Shown in pieces: positions 36,171-47,439 of a stretch of DNA of 64,000 bases. The translations under genes and the position numbers were made by a program. The notes under the pieces are model-generated. The model worked only from the letters and a program-made list of their open reading frames with translations. It did no database searches and was not told where the DNA came from. The stretch is from the NCBI GenBank assembly GCA_964019155.1, contig OZ025241.1, forward strand, positions 30,375,224 through 30,439,223. The letters are read 5' to 3'. Source of the stretch: Osedax fenrisi. Taxonomy: Eukaryota > Annelida > Polychaeta > Sabellida > Siboglinidae. The stretch's first letter is position 1, and each line of letters starts with the position of its first letter.

Positions 36171-36467
36171 ACCAGGGTGAGGGTGGGGGTCAACATAGGG
36201 GTTAGTGAGGAGTGGGGGTTAGAGGTACAACTAGGGTTAGTAAGGTAGGATGTTAGTATCGGGAGTGGTTAGAATAAAACTATGGGGTAGGTGGTCAGAC
36301 CAATTGGTGAGTGTAGGAGGGGGTGATGCGTTATATGTCGCGATAGTGATGTAACGTTATATGTGGAGTTCAATAATGTCAATAATTCACGTTGCCTCAC
36401 TATGCGACACATAACCAGATCGCCATAATTATTTCAAAATTCACTCCGATCTAGTATATATATATAT

Positions 36468-36508
<41 letters not shown>

Positions 36509-36711
36509 CTAAATACACAATTTTTATATTGGAATTTAATATTAAAATATTTTGTTTGTAGATATCCTATATATAACCCAAATATTGGTTTATAATTACG
36601 TTATAATTGTATGTCATTTTCAATTCAGTTAATTAATATTATTTAATGAAAGTAAGTTCATTAAAATAGAAATAACAACGAAACGAGCTGAATAAATAGA
36701 CATTAGCTTAA

Positions 36712-36845
36712 CTATCACACATTGTATACACGCATAAGTAAGTTACACGTGTAACCTCGTAGCCAGGATAACTATGTGTGTAAGTTACACGTGTAACCTC
36801 GTTGTCAGGAGAACTATGTGTGCAAGTTACACGTGTAACCTATCA
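36712..36845 (+). repeat. AAGTTACACGTGTAACCT palindromic triplication
   Basis: Three copies, spaced about 50 bp, of a perfect palindrome AGTTACACGTGTAACCTC followed by GTAGCCAGGATAACTATGTG, close to the acceptor of exon 3. Confidence 0.9.
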
Positions 36846-36887
36846 CGATGTGTGTGTTCGTTAAACTCTTGTTTCCCTCATCAACAG

Positions 36888-37015
36888 GAGGAGCACGTGG
36901 AATTCCCTAGATGGTAAGGGAGACATACAACGGCAACTGTGGAAGAAGAAGTACAACTTCAAGTCGGCTAACTCTGTCATCGACGAACTCAACTCCATAG
37001 TCACCAAGTTAAGAT
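36888..37015 (+). CDS. DUS3L: DUS3L exon 3 (charged linker)
   Basis: After CATCAACAG the phase-2 join gives RRSTWNSLDGKGDIQRQLWK, KKYNFKSANSVIDELNSIVT and KLR. It parallels the segment after finger 2 in the family (a short L-x-K-x-x-Q-x-x-L-x-K-K stretch). The donor is AGAT|GTTAGT (phase 1). Confidence 0.82.
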
Positions 37016-37023
37016 GTTAGTCC

Positions 37024-37180
37024 ATAACTGGCCGTACGGCTCAACGGGCGAGGCATCGGACACTTGGGCAGTAGGACATGGGTTCGATACCCACCCGGAC
37101 CCATAGAATAAGACTTAAAATAATATTTAGAAGTGATCTTAATTGTGTATACAAAATGATCGGCTCTAGTTAAAATCTAG
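37024..37180 (+). mobile_element. tRNA-derived SINE in DUS3L intron 3
   Basis: The head has an A-box-like CGGCTCAACGGGCGAGGC and a canonical B box GGTTCGATACC. T-arm and acceptor-like CCCACCCGGACCC follow, but the acceptor and anticodon stems do not pair, so it is not a functional tRNA. The tail ends ATCGGCTCTAGTTAAA, shared with 6150-6250. It starts only nine bases after the donor. Confidence 0.78.
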
Positions 37181-37605
37181 TAATTATGGATGTATTAACA
37201 TTTGAACGGCTTCATAGGGACATTAGAACCATATGGTTATTAGTGAAAACCATCTAAGGGTGCGTTTTACATAAATGTATATATGCGATAGTTAAACAAC
37301 AGAAGTAATGTGAATGATGCCGTATATGCCACACATACAGTACACCCTTGATAGCCCCCTCATGATCACTATATACACACATACAGTACACCCTTGATAG
37401 CCCCCTCATGATCACTATATACCTTGATATAACATCAATTAAAGCTGGAACAGTTTTCCAGTCCATCTATTACATGTTATATCTTCTATATTTGATATAC
37501 CGCACAAAGTCCCGAGCTGGGCGGTATGTCGGGGTTCAACAATATATCAGCAATATATCAACAATATAATAAATATGATATACTAATATATGAAATATCC
37601 GTTAG

Positions 37606-37799
37606 CTTTGAGAAAAAATGATACCATAGTGAAATATGCGAATACCGAGGTCACTGAGAACAAAGAAGATAGTAAAGTAGATGTCAAAGAAGATAGTAAA
37701 ACAGAATCCAAAGAAGATAGTAAAGCAGAAGTCAAAGATAATGGTAAAACTGAGAAACATCCGGAATCTGATGAACTCAACAGGCTTCAAGCTAAATTG
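37606..37799 (+). CDS. DUS3L: DUS3L exon 4 (KEDSK-repeat linker)
   Basis: Acceptor CCGTTAG, phase-1 join: SLRKNDTIVKYANTEVTENK, then EDSKVDVKEDSKTESKEDSK with further KED repeats, ending HPESDELNRLQAKL. A low-complexity charged linker between fingers and catalytic domain is normal for this family. The donor AAATTG|GTTAAC is phase 0, matching exon 5. Confidence 0.72.
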
Positions 37800-38706
37800 G
37801 TTAACATCAAACATTCATCATAGTATGACAGCTAACATGTTACTATAGCATGTGTTACTATATCATATAGTCTCATTATTCCACTATTACTACAGTTCAT
37901 TGAATTCTAGATATCAAATCTAATTGTAAACGTAATCTAAACATATGGGCTCATTGGCAGCATGCCAGACTATGTGTATGTGTGTGTGTGTGTGTGTGTG
38001 TGCGTATGCATGTATAATGTAATGTATACTATTGTACTTGTACCATCATCATCATCATCATGACGACTGCAATGCGAATGAGACGTAATAATAAAGGACA
38101 TTAATACAATATATTCTATTACGCTTGCGCCAAAGTAATAATAGTGTATCATTACTATAATCTTTACTGTAATACTTATAGTAATAGTATACTTTATAGT
38201 AACAGACCGAGTGCTTTGTTTAGGTGTAAATTCTACTATTTTAAAATAATGATTCACATTAATATGTATGTATTATCGTTGCACACTAGATCACCAATCT
38301 CCATAAAATCACTTCGCGTGAGACCCCTGGTTTTCATCTTTATCCCCCCACCCCCCGTCCATAGTACTAATGAGATGTGTGTGTGTGTATGTGTGTAATA
38401 ATTGCACCACTTCTATAACCTTTAACCCTCCCCAGTACGAATAGGACGTAATGATCAAGGACATTAATGTAATCACGCTCGTATATATATATTCTATTGC
38501 ACGTGTGAATGTTCCGATGTAATAATAACAACCCCCTGTACACGGTACGAACAAGAAGCAATGATAAATAACATTTAAAAAATCACGCTCTTATATATAT
38601 ATATATATACTATTTTGCAAAGTAATACCCTCCCAACTACTATAATATTTACCCTACCCCCTTTAACCCCGCCCCCCTTTAACCCCCCCCCACCCCACCC
38701 CACCAG
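37800..38706 (+). other. DUS3L intron 4 with three acceptor copies
   Basis: It carries (TG)n at 37976-38002, ATC repeats, and three diverged copies of the exon 5 start (38073-38099, 38431-38462, 38545-38572), each followed by similar ACATTAAT... TCTATT sequence. The true acceptor at 38701-38706 follows a C-rich run. Confidence 0.82.
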
Positions 38707-38949
38707 CACGAGCAAGACGTGATGATAAAGGACCGCGCCGACAACAACAATCGCGTTGACTTCCGAGACAAGCTTTACCTAGCACCCCTGACCACCGTGG
38801 GTAACCTACCCTTCAGAAGGGTGTGCGTGGGGTTGGGAGCAGACATTACATGCGGGGAGATGGCCCTGTCAGTACCGATCCTTAAGGCTCAGCCCAGCGA
38901 GTGGATACGGCTGAAGAGACACGAGTCAGAGAAGATATTCGGGGTTCAG
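38707..38949 (+). CDS. DUS3L: DUS3L exon 5 (start of catalytic barrel)
   Basis: HEQDVMIKDRADNNNRVDFR, then DKLYLAPLTTVGNLPFRRVC, VGLGADITCGEMALSVPILK and EKIFGVQ. LAPLTTVGNLPFRR is the FMN-binding first strand and loop; TCGEMA is the second. Phase 0 at both ends; the donor is TTCAG|GTAGGT. Confidence 0.96.
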
Positions 38950-38954
38950 GTAGG

Positions 38955-39115
38955 TCGTACTCTAGTGTATTACTATAGTATAGTATGTGGCTACTATAGT
39001 AAAGGGCCACTATAGTAGAACACGGAGCCACTATAGTAGATCCTGAACTACTATAGTAGATTCTGAGCTACTATAATAGAGACTGGAGGCACTATAGTAT
39101 AACGATACAATTATA
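38955..39115 (+). repeat. CACTATAGTAG minisatellite right after a donor
   Basis: About eight units of ~24 bp (ACTATAGTAGATCCTGA and variants). The core CTACTATAGTAG is palindromic. It begins within about 20 bp of the exon 5 donor. Confidence 0.88.
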
Positions 39116-39737
39116 GCTATAATAGACACAATATCCACACAATACAATCAGTTCTATAATAAATAGTTGTTATAGTATCGACTAGAGTATAGCCTGGGAA
39201 CACTACACTATAGTCACTATAGCGTAATGTCATTTCACCTCCTCCTCTTCACCCACTGCATTTCTTTACACCACTCCTAAAACCCCACCAACTTCTGACT
39301 TCCACCTCCTCTCTCCTACCTTCTCTTACACCATCACCTCCTCTCATCGTATACTTCCACTACAATACCTTCCGGTACCACCTCCCATCAGCTCCTACTT
39401 CCGGATCCATCTCCTTGCCCCATCCCCAGCCTCTGTGTAGGCGATGTAAACTATCTAGTTCCGTTCACCACCGTAACCTATCACATTGTCAACATTACAA
39501 TATCACATGTCTTATACACAATAGTATGCACTTTAATAGTACTGTATCCCTATAGAGCCCTATCTAGTCCTATGTAGCCCTATTACATTAGAAACACTGT
39601 CAGTGTGCCTTTCTCTCTCTCTCTCTCTCTATTGTGTTGGTGATAAATGTGGATAGAGTGTTTAAATAGTGACTCACCATCACCACTACCACTACCACCA
39701 CCCTCAATACCACCTCCACCCCACCCCCATTACACAG

Positions 39738-39854
39738 TTGTGCGGATCCTACATGGATACCATGACCAGATGTACCCAGCTGATCAGAGAACATGTTAAC
39801 TGTGACTTCATTGATATCAACTGCGGCTGTCCTATCGAATCTATCTACAAGAAG
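39738..39854 (+). CDS. DUS3L: DUS3L exon 6 (catalytic Cys)
   Basis: LCGSYMDTMTRCTQLIREHV, then NCDFIDINCGCPIESIYKK. The Cys of GCP is the expected proton donor. The position usually Val or Phe in the NxGCP motif is Cys here (INCGCP), giving two nearby cysteines. Phase 0 at both ends. Confidence 0.97.
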
Positions 39855-40109
39855 GTATTGCATTGTGTATTCAGCATATTGTTATACAGTTATTAATGTT
39901 ATATATGGGTATTATAAGTATATTATAGATGAATTGTATATAAAATATAAATATAGATATATTTCAAACCAAATTTATTATAATTAAAACAGGATTTGTT
40001 AAAATCTCAAGAAATATATATTCTAAATAGAAGTATATGTGTATATTATAAGTATTCACTAACCCAGAGATATTACTATATTTATTAGAACTTAGTTATA
40101 TTAACATAT

Positions 40110-40580
40110 CCAGCGATATAAGAAAAGTGGATAAGCAATTGATGCACGAAATGCATCTAAAAGATAGATACGCACGAATGGCACTTTTATCGATAAATTA
40201 ATAAAATTGCATCAGTGATTTTGATTTTATTCAGTCATATTATTTGTCTCATGTTATATGTCAAATATTAAAACAGTAGGATTTTATTCAATATATAAAT
40301 AAGTGACTTCTATCTATATCTATGAATTTAGTCAATAAAATTGTATTATATCTTAAATTCAAAAACATTTAAATAAAAAAATTATAACGAATGTTGATAT
40401 ATTTTATTTATATATATAACTATTTTTGTTAGTACACATAGTACATTAAACTTGAGCGTAATAATCAATATAAATATAAATAAATATTTATTTGAAAGTT
40501 AGATGTAGGTTTCAATTTCAGCGCCTCTATCGCAAAGTGCCATACATTCAATTGCTTATCCACTTTCTTTACATCAATGG
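40110..40580. mobile_element. MITE family C, element 1
   Basis: The left end CCAGCGATATAAGAAAAGTG, GATAAGCAATTGA and the right end TCAATTGCTTATCCACTTTC, TTTACATCAATGG are inverted. The subterminal parts are ATGCATCTAAAAGATAG on one side and AAGTGCCATACATTC on the other. No ORF. Confidence 0.82.
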
Positions 40581-40980
40581 ATTGCAATCGGGTGAAATTA
40601 CCTAGGTTAATGCACCAATTGTATGTATTTTGTATACGATTATTACAATATATTAAAATTAGAACTGGTTCTATTTCTTGTGATAATGTATGCAATTGAA
40701 ATGGAAAATATTGATGTTGATATGTCTATATAAATTTAGATTTATAGACTACAATTCAAAATTCAATCTTTCTAGTTCTTTTCATATTCGTTTCTCATTT
40801 TATCTGATTAAACATAATTCTAGTAAACAATACTTGTATTGAGACATAACTTTACTCTATTGAAATAAATGTATATAGACTATATATATTTTCCAAACCA
40901 TTAATGAAGTAAACGTAAATCTACGCCTAAATAAATTATAAAAACTTATCAAAACAAATCGTAAAATTACGTGTATTTAT

Positions 40981-41468
40981 CATCGATATAAAGAAAGTGG
41001 ATAAGCAATTGAATGTAGTGTATGGCACTATCCGCTACGAGCGCTGCAGTCGAAACCCACTATCTGGCCCACTACTTTTTATTTATAATAATATGTATTT
41101 ATCATATATATATTGATAATCACTACCAATTTTAATGTACTATCTATACTAAAAATAAAATTATATTTTTAAAATACATAATATCAACATTCCTCGTAAT
41201 TTTGTGTATTTAAATTGAAGTTATAATACTATTTTATTGATTTTATTGATATTTATAATTTAAATCCATTGAAATAGATAGAAGTCACTTCAATCTATTT
41301 CGACGAAAAGACTACTGTTTCAATATTTGACATATATAATATGACTAATATCCAATCAAAATCACTGATACCATTTTGTTAATTTAACGATAAAAGTGTC
41401 ATTCACGTGTCTATCTTTTACATGCATTGCGTGCGTCAATTGCTTATCCACTTTCTTTATATCGATGG
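40981..41468. mobile_element. MITE family C, element 2 (opposite orientation)
   Basis: CATCGATATAAAGAAAGTGG, ATAAGCAATTGA at the left, and TCAATTGCTTATCCACTTTC, TTTATATCGATGG at the right. Its left subterminal part complements the right part of element 1, and its right part complements the left of element 1. The two copies are therefore inverted relative to each other. Confidence 0.82.
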
Positions 41469-41517
41469 TATTTATACATAATAAGTTTATATATTTCATA
41501 TATTTTGATATCATAAG

Positions 41518-41555
<38 letters not shown>

Positions 41556-41935
41556 TATATATAAAAGGTTAAATATATATATATATATATAACAAAGTGA
41601 ATGTTCATGTATACTTTTATTAATCAAAGACCCGTTGAAATAACATATAACATAATAATAATAGCATACCTATCGGGTGAGAGACAGAATCAAGAATGTC
41701 TCAATATCACCCAGTGGCATTCCTTTTAATGGAGATACATTACACATTAATAATATGAAACGTATTATTATAAAACACACCCACATTAACATGGCTAGGG
41801 CTATGCAATTAATCGAGCATGGCACAATACATTTACTTTAAGTTTGTATGTAGATATATCAATTTATATTGTGTAATACTTAGTGCTTATAAATGTATAC
41901 AACATTAATTGATATATCTACGAGTTTCGCTTATA

Positions 41936-41977
<42 letters not shown>

Positions 41978-42105
41978 ATCCACTATTTATATAGATTTAT
42001 AGTTTATTGAATGTTAAATACACACAAAATGACACGAAACAATAATTTAATAATAAGTAATAAATGAAAAAAAAAGAATAATGGTTTACACATTTGTATT
42101 ATATT

Positions 42106-42138
<33 letters not shown>

Positions 42139-42184
42139 TTTACAGATACCTACTACGTATTATATCATAAGTTGATAAATACCC

Positions 42185-43647
42185 TCAAATGATCACGATA
42201 ATTATAAGTTGAATTAGAAGTAAGCAATAATGTGATAATTATAAGTTGAATTAGAAGTAAGCAATAATGTGATAATTATAAGTTGAATTAGAAGTAAGCA
42301 ATAATGTGATAATTATAAGTTGAATTAGAAGTAAGCAATAATGTGATAATTATAAGTTGAATTAGAAGTAAGCAATAATGTGATAATACTAAGTTGAATT
42401 AGAAGTAAGCAATAATGTGATAATTATAAGTTGAATTAGAAGTAAGCAATAATGTGATAATTATAAGTTGAATTAGAAGTAAGCAATAATGTGATAATTA
42501 TAAGTTGAATTAGAAGTAAGCAATAATGTGATAATTATAAGTTGAATTAGAAGTAAGCAATAATGTGATAATTATAAGTTGAATTAGAAGTAAGCAATAA
42601 TGTGATAATTATAAGTTGAATTAGAAGTAAGCAATAATGTGATAATTATAAGTTGAATTAGAAGTAAGCAATAATGTGATAATTATAAGTTGAATTAGAA
42701 GTAAGCAATAATGTGATAATTATAAGTTGAATTAGAAGTAAGCAATAATGTGATAATTATAAGTTGAATTAGAAGTAAGCAATAATGTGATAATTATAAG
42801 TTGAATTAGAAGTAAGCAATAATGTGATAATTATAAGTTGAATTAGAAGTAAGCAATAATGTGATAATTATAAGTTGAATTAGAAGTAAGCAATAATGTG
42901 ATAATTATAAGTTGAATTAGAAGTAACCAATAATGTGATAATACTAAGTTGAATTAGAAGTAAGCAATAATGTGATAATTATAAGTTGAATTAGAAGTAA
43001 GCAATAATGTGATAATTATAAGTTGAATTAGAAGTAAGCAATAATGTGATAATTATAAGTTGAATTAGAAGTAAGCAATAATGTGATAATTATAAGTTGA
43101 ATTAGAAGTAAGCAATAATGTGATAATTATAAGTTGAATTAGAAGTAAGCAATATGTGATAATTATAAGTTGAATTAGAAGTAAGCAATAATGTGATAAT
43201 TATAAGTTGAATTAGAAGTAAGCAATAATGTGATAATTATAAGTTGAATTAGAAGTAAGCAATAATGTGATAATTATAAGTTGAATTAGAAGTAAGCAAT
43301 AATGTGATAATTATAAGTTGAATTAGAAGTAAGCAATAATGTGATAATTATAAGTTGAATTAGAAGTAAGCAATAATGTGATAATTATAAGTTGAATTAG
43401 AAGTAAGCAATAATGTGATAATTATAAGTTGAATTAGAAGTAAGCAATAATGTGATAATTATAAGTTGAATTAGAAGTAAGCAATAATGTGATAATTATA
43501 AGTTGAATTAGAAGTAAGCAATAATGTGATAATTATAAGTTGAATTAGAAGTAAGCAATAATGTGATAATTATAAGTTGAATTAGAAGTAAGCAATAATG
43601 TGATAATTATAAGTTGAATTAGAAGTAAGCAATAATGTGATAATTGA
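42185..43647 (+). repeat. 37-bp satellite array
   Basis: About 39 copies of TGATAATTATAAGTTGAATT followed by AGAAGTAAGCAATAATG, nearly identical throughout. Variants: TACTAAG in place of TTATAAG at 42387 and again at 42942, exactly 15 units apart; AACC for AAGC at 42925; a one-base deletion at about 43153. Confidence 0.98.
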
Positions 43648-43950
43648 ACAAAGATGTTGCACATATGATCGGCATTTTAAATTCAATAATCTGAAACCAC
43701 CACACGTATGAACCATGGCATATATAATGTGATGTATATAATTATAATTAACAATCACCTTTAAATGTTAATAATTTAATATACGTTCCATATTGTTCAT
43801 ATAATGTACAAAATACTCTGCACAAAGTACAATTTAAGATGTACAGAATATAATTTATAGAATGATATAAGAATGGTTGATTAAAACATGCATTACATAA
43901 TACACATGCATCCTTCCAATGCAATAACACCTATACAAATATATGCATGC

Positions 43951-44225
43951 CGAGGGGGCGGGGCTAATGTATAATATGTACCCCACCCCTACACACACAC
44001 ACAGGTAAAAGGGGCGGGGCTAATATATAACATTCTTCCCCTAACCACATATACGCACTCCTACCAGGGTGAAGGTTGCTAACGTATAACATATTCCCCA
44101 CCCCTATACCATATACTCTTCCCTATACACATACACACCCACCTGGGGGAAGGGGCTAGATAACACTACACCATCCCTTAACATCTACACCCCCCTGTAC
44201 AGGGAGAAGGGGCGGGGTTAATGGC
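43951..44225 (+). repeat. Tandem copies of the exon 7 acceptor edge
   Basis: Four intronic copies (about 43951, 44001, 44064 and 44141) of the sequence around the true junction TACAG|GGAGAAGGGGCGGGG: for example ACAGGTAAAAGGGGCGGGGC and CCAGGGTGAAGGTTGCTAAC. Each is followed by TATAACAT and a CCCCACCCCTA pyrimidine tract. Spacing is 53-77 bp. Confidence 0.92.
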
Positions 44226-44424
44226 TCGTCAACATCGCCTCGAGAACATCGTCCGAGGTATCAGTCGCCAGCTGTACGCGCCGCCCGGTGACGCAGCTAC
44301 TGCTCAAGGTCACGTCCCTCAGCTGACCGTTAAACTGAGGACGGGCATCTACGAAGGCAAGGGGCACGAGAACGCCCACAAACTTATACCGGCGCTGGAA
44401 CGGCTCGGGGTATCCATGGTTACG
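44203..44424 (+). CDS. DUS3L: DUS3L exon 7
   Basis: GEGAGLMARQHRLENIVRGI, then VPQLTVKLRTGIYEGKGHEN and AHKLIPALERLGVSMVT. KLRTG carries the conserved barrel strand that contacts FMN phosphate and the tRNA. The exon starts in phase 0 directly after KK of exon 6. The donor is TTACG|GTTAGT. Confidence 0.96.
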
Positions 44425-44858
44425 GTTAGTCTGCGGCGAATGCGTGAAGGCACATGCGAAACATCGCACTGTTAATTATTTATATTATACAATATACCCG
44501 ATATCGGGCAATTCAAAGATAATAGGTAAGTTATATATAAAAGTACACATAAAGTAAGCTACCCAATATCTGTATAGCCGTTAACTTCGAAACCGCATGA
44601 TGTTGATGTTCAACGATATCGGGCTATAAAGTGGGCCTATATCGCGCTGTTTTTGTTGATGTTCAACCCCTTAAGGCGGTGGCGTAAAGTGGCACCACAT
44701 TCGCGACTTTGTTCACTCTAAACACCCCTGATTGTGAATATTTACACATATTAAATAGATTTAATTAGGTTTCTTTTATTATAACAGCGATTACTTGCAC
44801 AAATGCGTGCACTAACCACCACACACCAACACTCACACCACCTCACACCCATACACAG

Positions 44859-45034
44859 ATACACGGCAGATCACGAGAACAGCGCTACACTAAGAAAGCA
44901 GACTGGTCATACATAGACCAATGCGCCTCCGCTGCTACCACTATGCCCGTCTACGGCAATGGGGACATCCTGTCTTACGAAGATTACGCCCGTCATAGGG
45001 AGGATACAGGAGTCGCAGGGTGTATGATCGCGAG
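44859..45034 (+). CDS. DUS3L: DUS3L exon 8
   Basis: IHGRSREQRYTKKADWSYID, QCASAATTMPVYGNGDILSY and EDYARHREDTGVAGCMIA. HGRSREQRYTKxADW and GNGDI are signature FMN/tRNA-binding motifs. The donor GCGAG|GTTATA is phase 2. Confidence 0.97.
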
Positions 45035-45308
45035 GTTATAGGGGAGATTAGTATCAAAGAGTACTTTATTAATGAGATTGTGTAGCTGCTGCTTTTTAAA
45101 AAATTACTATGAATTTTTATTGATTGATTAAATGTGTTATATATTAAAATCCACTAAGAGAATATGCTCTTGAAAGTGTATAAACAATAGAATGTAAACA
45201 TAGAGTATAAATATTTTTATATGTACAACAACAGAGTAAATTAATTTATTCTCTTTTTTTAGAATAATTATAATTATTATGTCTAATAATAATACTTACA
45301 CTTGCAAG

Positions 45309-45935
45309 CTTAAGGGCCGGCGTAACCTTCATTTTTATTTTGTAGGGAAATTTTTGTTATATTGAAATATTAAAATGTAATTCATTTTCTTTAAAATGAT
45401 GTATAATATATCATATACAATTAAACATAAGTGCCTCAAATACGAAGTTTAATCATACACCTATTCAAAATGGTGGGATTTAATAATTAGAAAACATGCA
45501 AGTAAAATTTTAGATGCCTATATCATTGGTGTTTTTTTTGTTGATTTTTTTTTTTTAAATGTCTATATCTTTTGAACTCTTTTATGAATCTTAATAAAAT
45601 TTTCTGAATATATACCTAATATATGGTTATTATTATATATTTATGTAAGCTAACGTAAATATAATCAATTAATATAATTAATTGAAAAATAATTTAAAAA
45701 ATCGGTAATAAATTTATTTTTAAATAATTTTAATATTATAATTAACTTTTATCTAATTAATAATATATTATTATTTTATGATGTAACTATATATCTAGAG
45801 ATGAATGTAATCTAGATTATTAAAAAAAATTAGATAAAAATACTAATAAATAGAAAAGATATAGCCTGTTAAAAAATAGCTATTTTTCCCTATCTTTTAC
45901 ATGTAAACGCCGGCAAGGTTACTCCGGCCCTTAAG
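45309..45935. mobile_element. MITE family B, full copy
   Basis: Inverted ends CTTAAGGGCCGGCGTAACCT and, on the other strand, CTTAAGGGCCGGAGTAACCT. 627 bp, no ORF. The right part matches 23578-23850 in reverse orientation. Confidence 0.85.
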
Positions 45936-45988
45936 TATAGAACACTTAAATAAGTGAGATTATCTGATAGAACTAGTATAATGCTCAT

Positions 45989-46035
<47 letters not shown>

Positions 46036-46198
46036 CTGTTTTGGCCCGGTGTATGTGAGGATAGTTGATAATTATGAGTTATTATTAAAAAATTGCATGA
46101 TCTAGGAGTAAATAAGAAATATATTATTTATTTGATTTAAATTAATTATGTTATAAAAAACAAATATTGAGAAATTAATATAATATACATAATAAATG

Positions 46199-46379
46199 GG
46201 AGTTAGCCCTATCTGAGTTAACCCTATCTGAGTTAACTCTATCGGAGTTAGCTCTATCTGAATTAGACCTAATGGAGTTAGCCCTATCTGAATTATCCCT
46301 ATCGTAGTTAGCCCTATCTGAATTAGCCCTATCGGAGTTAGCCCTATCTGAATTAGCCCTATCGGAGTTAGCCCTATAG
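46199..46379 (-). repeat. 15-bp minisatellite
   Basis: Twelve units of GAGTTAGCCCTATCT or GAATTAGCCCTATCG, alternating in a two-unit register. On the minus strand it is open and encodes an artificial SDRAN repeat; no real gene. Confidence 0.93.
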
Positions 46380-47149
46380 GAATACCTCATCTCTCAATAA
46401 AAGAAGTTATATATATTCGTATACGAATTGTATAATTATGAAATAAATTAAAATAAATCGTACGAAATTACTGGTAACCATGAATCTCATTGGATGAAAC
46501 TAATGTTATTAAAAAGCTCCACCTATCGATTATTAGAGGCGAATTAATTTAAAATCTTAATTTATAAATCCACTTTAATATATGATAACACGGTACAATG
46601 TAACATTTTGATAGTGCATATTAAAGAGGAATAAAAGATTAGTATAACTGGTGTCTTCCGATCTTGCATTTATTTTTTAATTTCGTAGAATCGTCGCTTA
46701 GCGACGATGCCGCATTGTTATATGTTTAGAGAAATACATAGTACCGTTTAACAATATAATAATTGAATAACCTATTGTAAATATCAGCCTATACTATATA
46801 ACATGTATCATATGATATAAGTAATGTAGTTATCATCACTTTAAGTTATACATGTTTATACACTATTCATAGTATTACGAACATTGTGAATTAGCTACAT
46901 TTATTTCTATCTATTTCATTATATAAGTGTATTCTTATCATAATCTATATTATTTAAATAAATAATCTTATTACCAAAATTAATTACTAAATCTATATCA
47001 TTTACATTTATTCTTAATCTATATCATTAAAATTAATACGTAATCGAGAATATAAACATATACCAAATAACCGTATCGTAATTATACGCTAGTGAATATA
47101 ATCACGCCGTTCACTACCTACCACTCTACTGACCTTGACCTCTACACAG

Positions 47150-47338
47150 GGGGGCCCTCATCAAACCGTGGATATTCACCGAGATCAAGGAGCAGCGTAC
47201 CTGGGACATCTCTAGCGGAGAACGTCTCGACTACCTGAAGAAGTTTGCAGACTACGGACTCGAGCATTGGGGCAGCGACGAAAGGGGTGTGGCTACCACT
47301 CGGCGCTTCCTGCTCGAGTATCTGAGCTTCTTGCACAG
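47150..47338 (+). CDS. DUS3L: DUS3L exon 9
   Basis: Phase-2 join gives ARGALIKPWIFTEIKEQRTW, then DISSGERLDYLKKFADYGLE, HWGSDERGVATTRRFLLEYL and SFLH. It covers the end of the barrel and the start of the helical domain. The donor is GCACAG|GTCTCG. Confidence 0.97.
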
Positions 47339-47439
47339 GTCTCGTGCGTGTGTCTAGTATCTCACGCGCAGTCGAAGATGTTATAAATCTCATTCGCTTT
47401 AACATCATGTTTACTATTAGTTTGTCTACCTCGGTGTAC

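Larger units (their letters stand above)
39855..44202 (+). other. DUS3L intron 6
   Basis: 4.3 kb, mostly repeats: a pair of inverted-repeat elements (40110-41468), (TA)n tracts, a 37-bp satellite (42185-43647), and degenerate acceptor duplications (43951-44225). No exon was seen. Confidence 0.85.
45035..47149 (+). other. DUS3L intron 8
   Basis: 2.1 kb. It holds the full MITE family B element (45309-45935), a (TA)n, a 15-bp minisatellite (46199-46379) and AT-rich filler. No exon was seen. Confidence 0.8.

Noticed and set aside
37028..37104. Functional tRNA gene
   Set aside because: The B box is good, but acceptor and anticodon stems fail to pair and a SINE tail follows.
37970..38257. Minus-strand ORF ending in HTHTHT
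   Set aside because: Driven by a TG microsatellite in DUS3L intron 4; no coding signature.
42185..43647. CRISPR-like look of the regular 37-bp array
   Set aside because: Units are contiguous and identical with no spacers, in an animal intron; it is a satellite.
46175..46390. Minus-strand ORF with SDRAN repeats
   Set aside because: It is the 15-bp minisatellite read in one frame; there is no start context or neighbouring exon.
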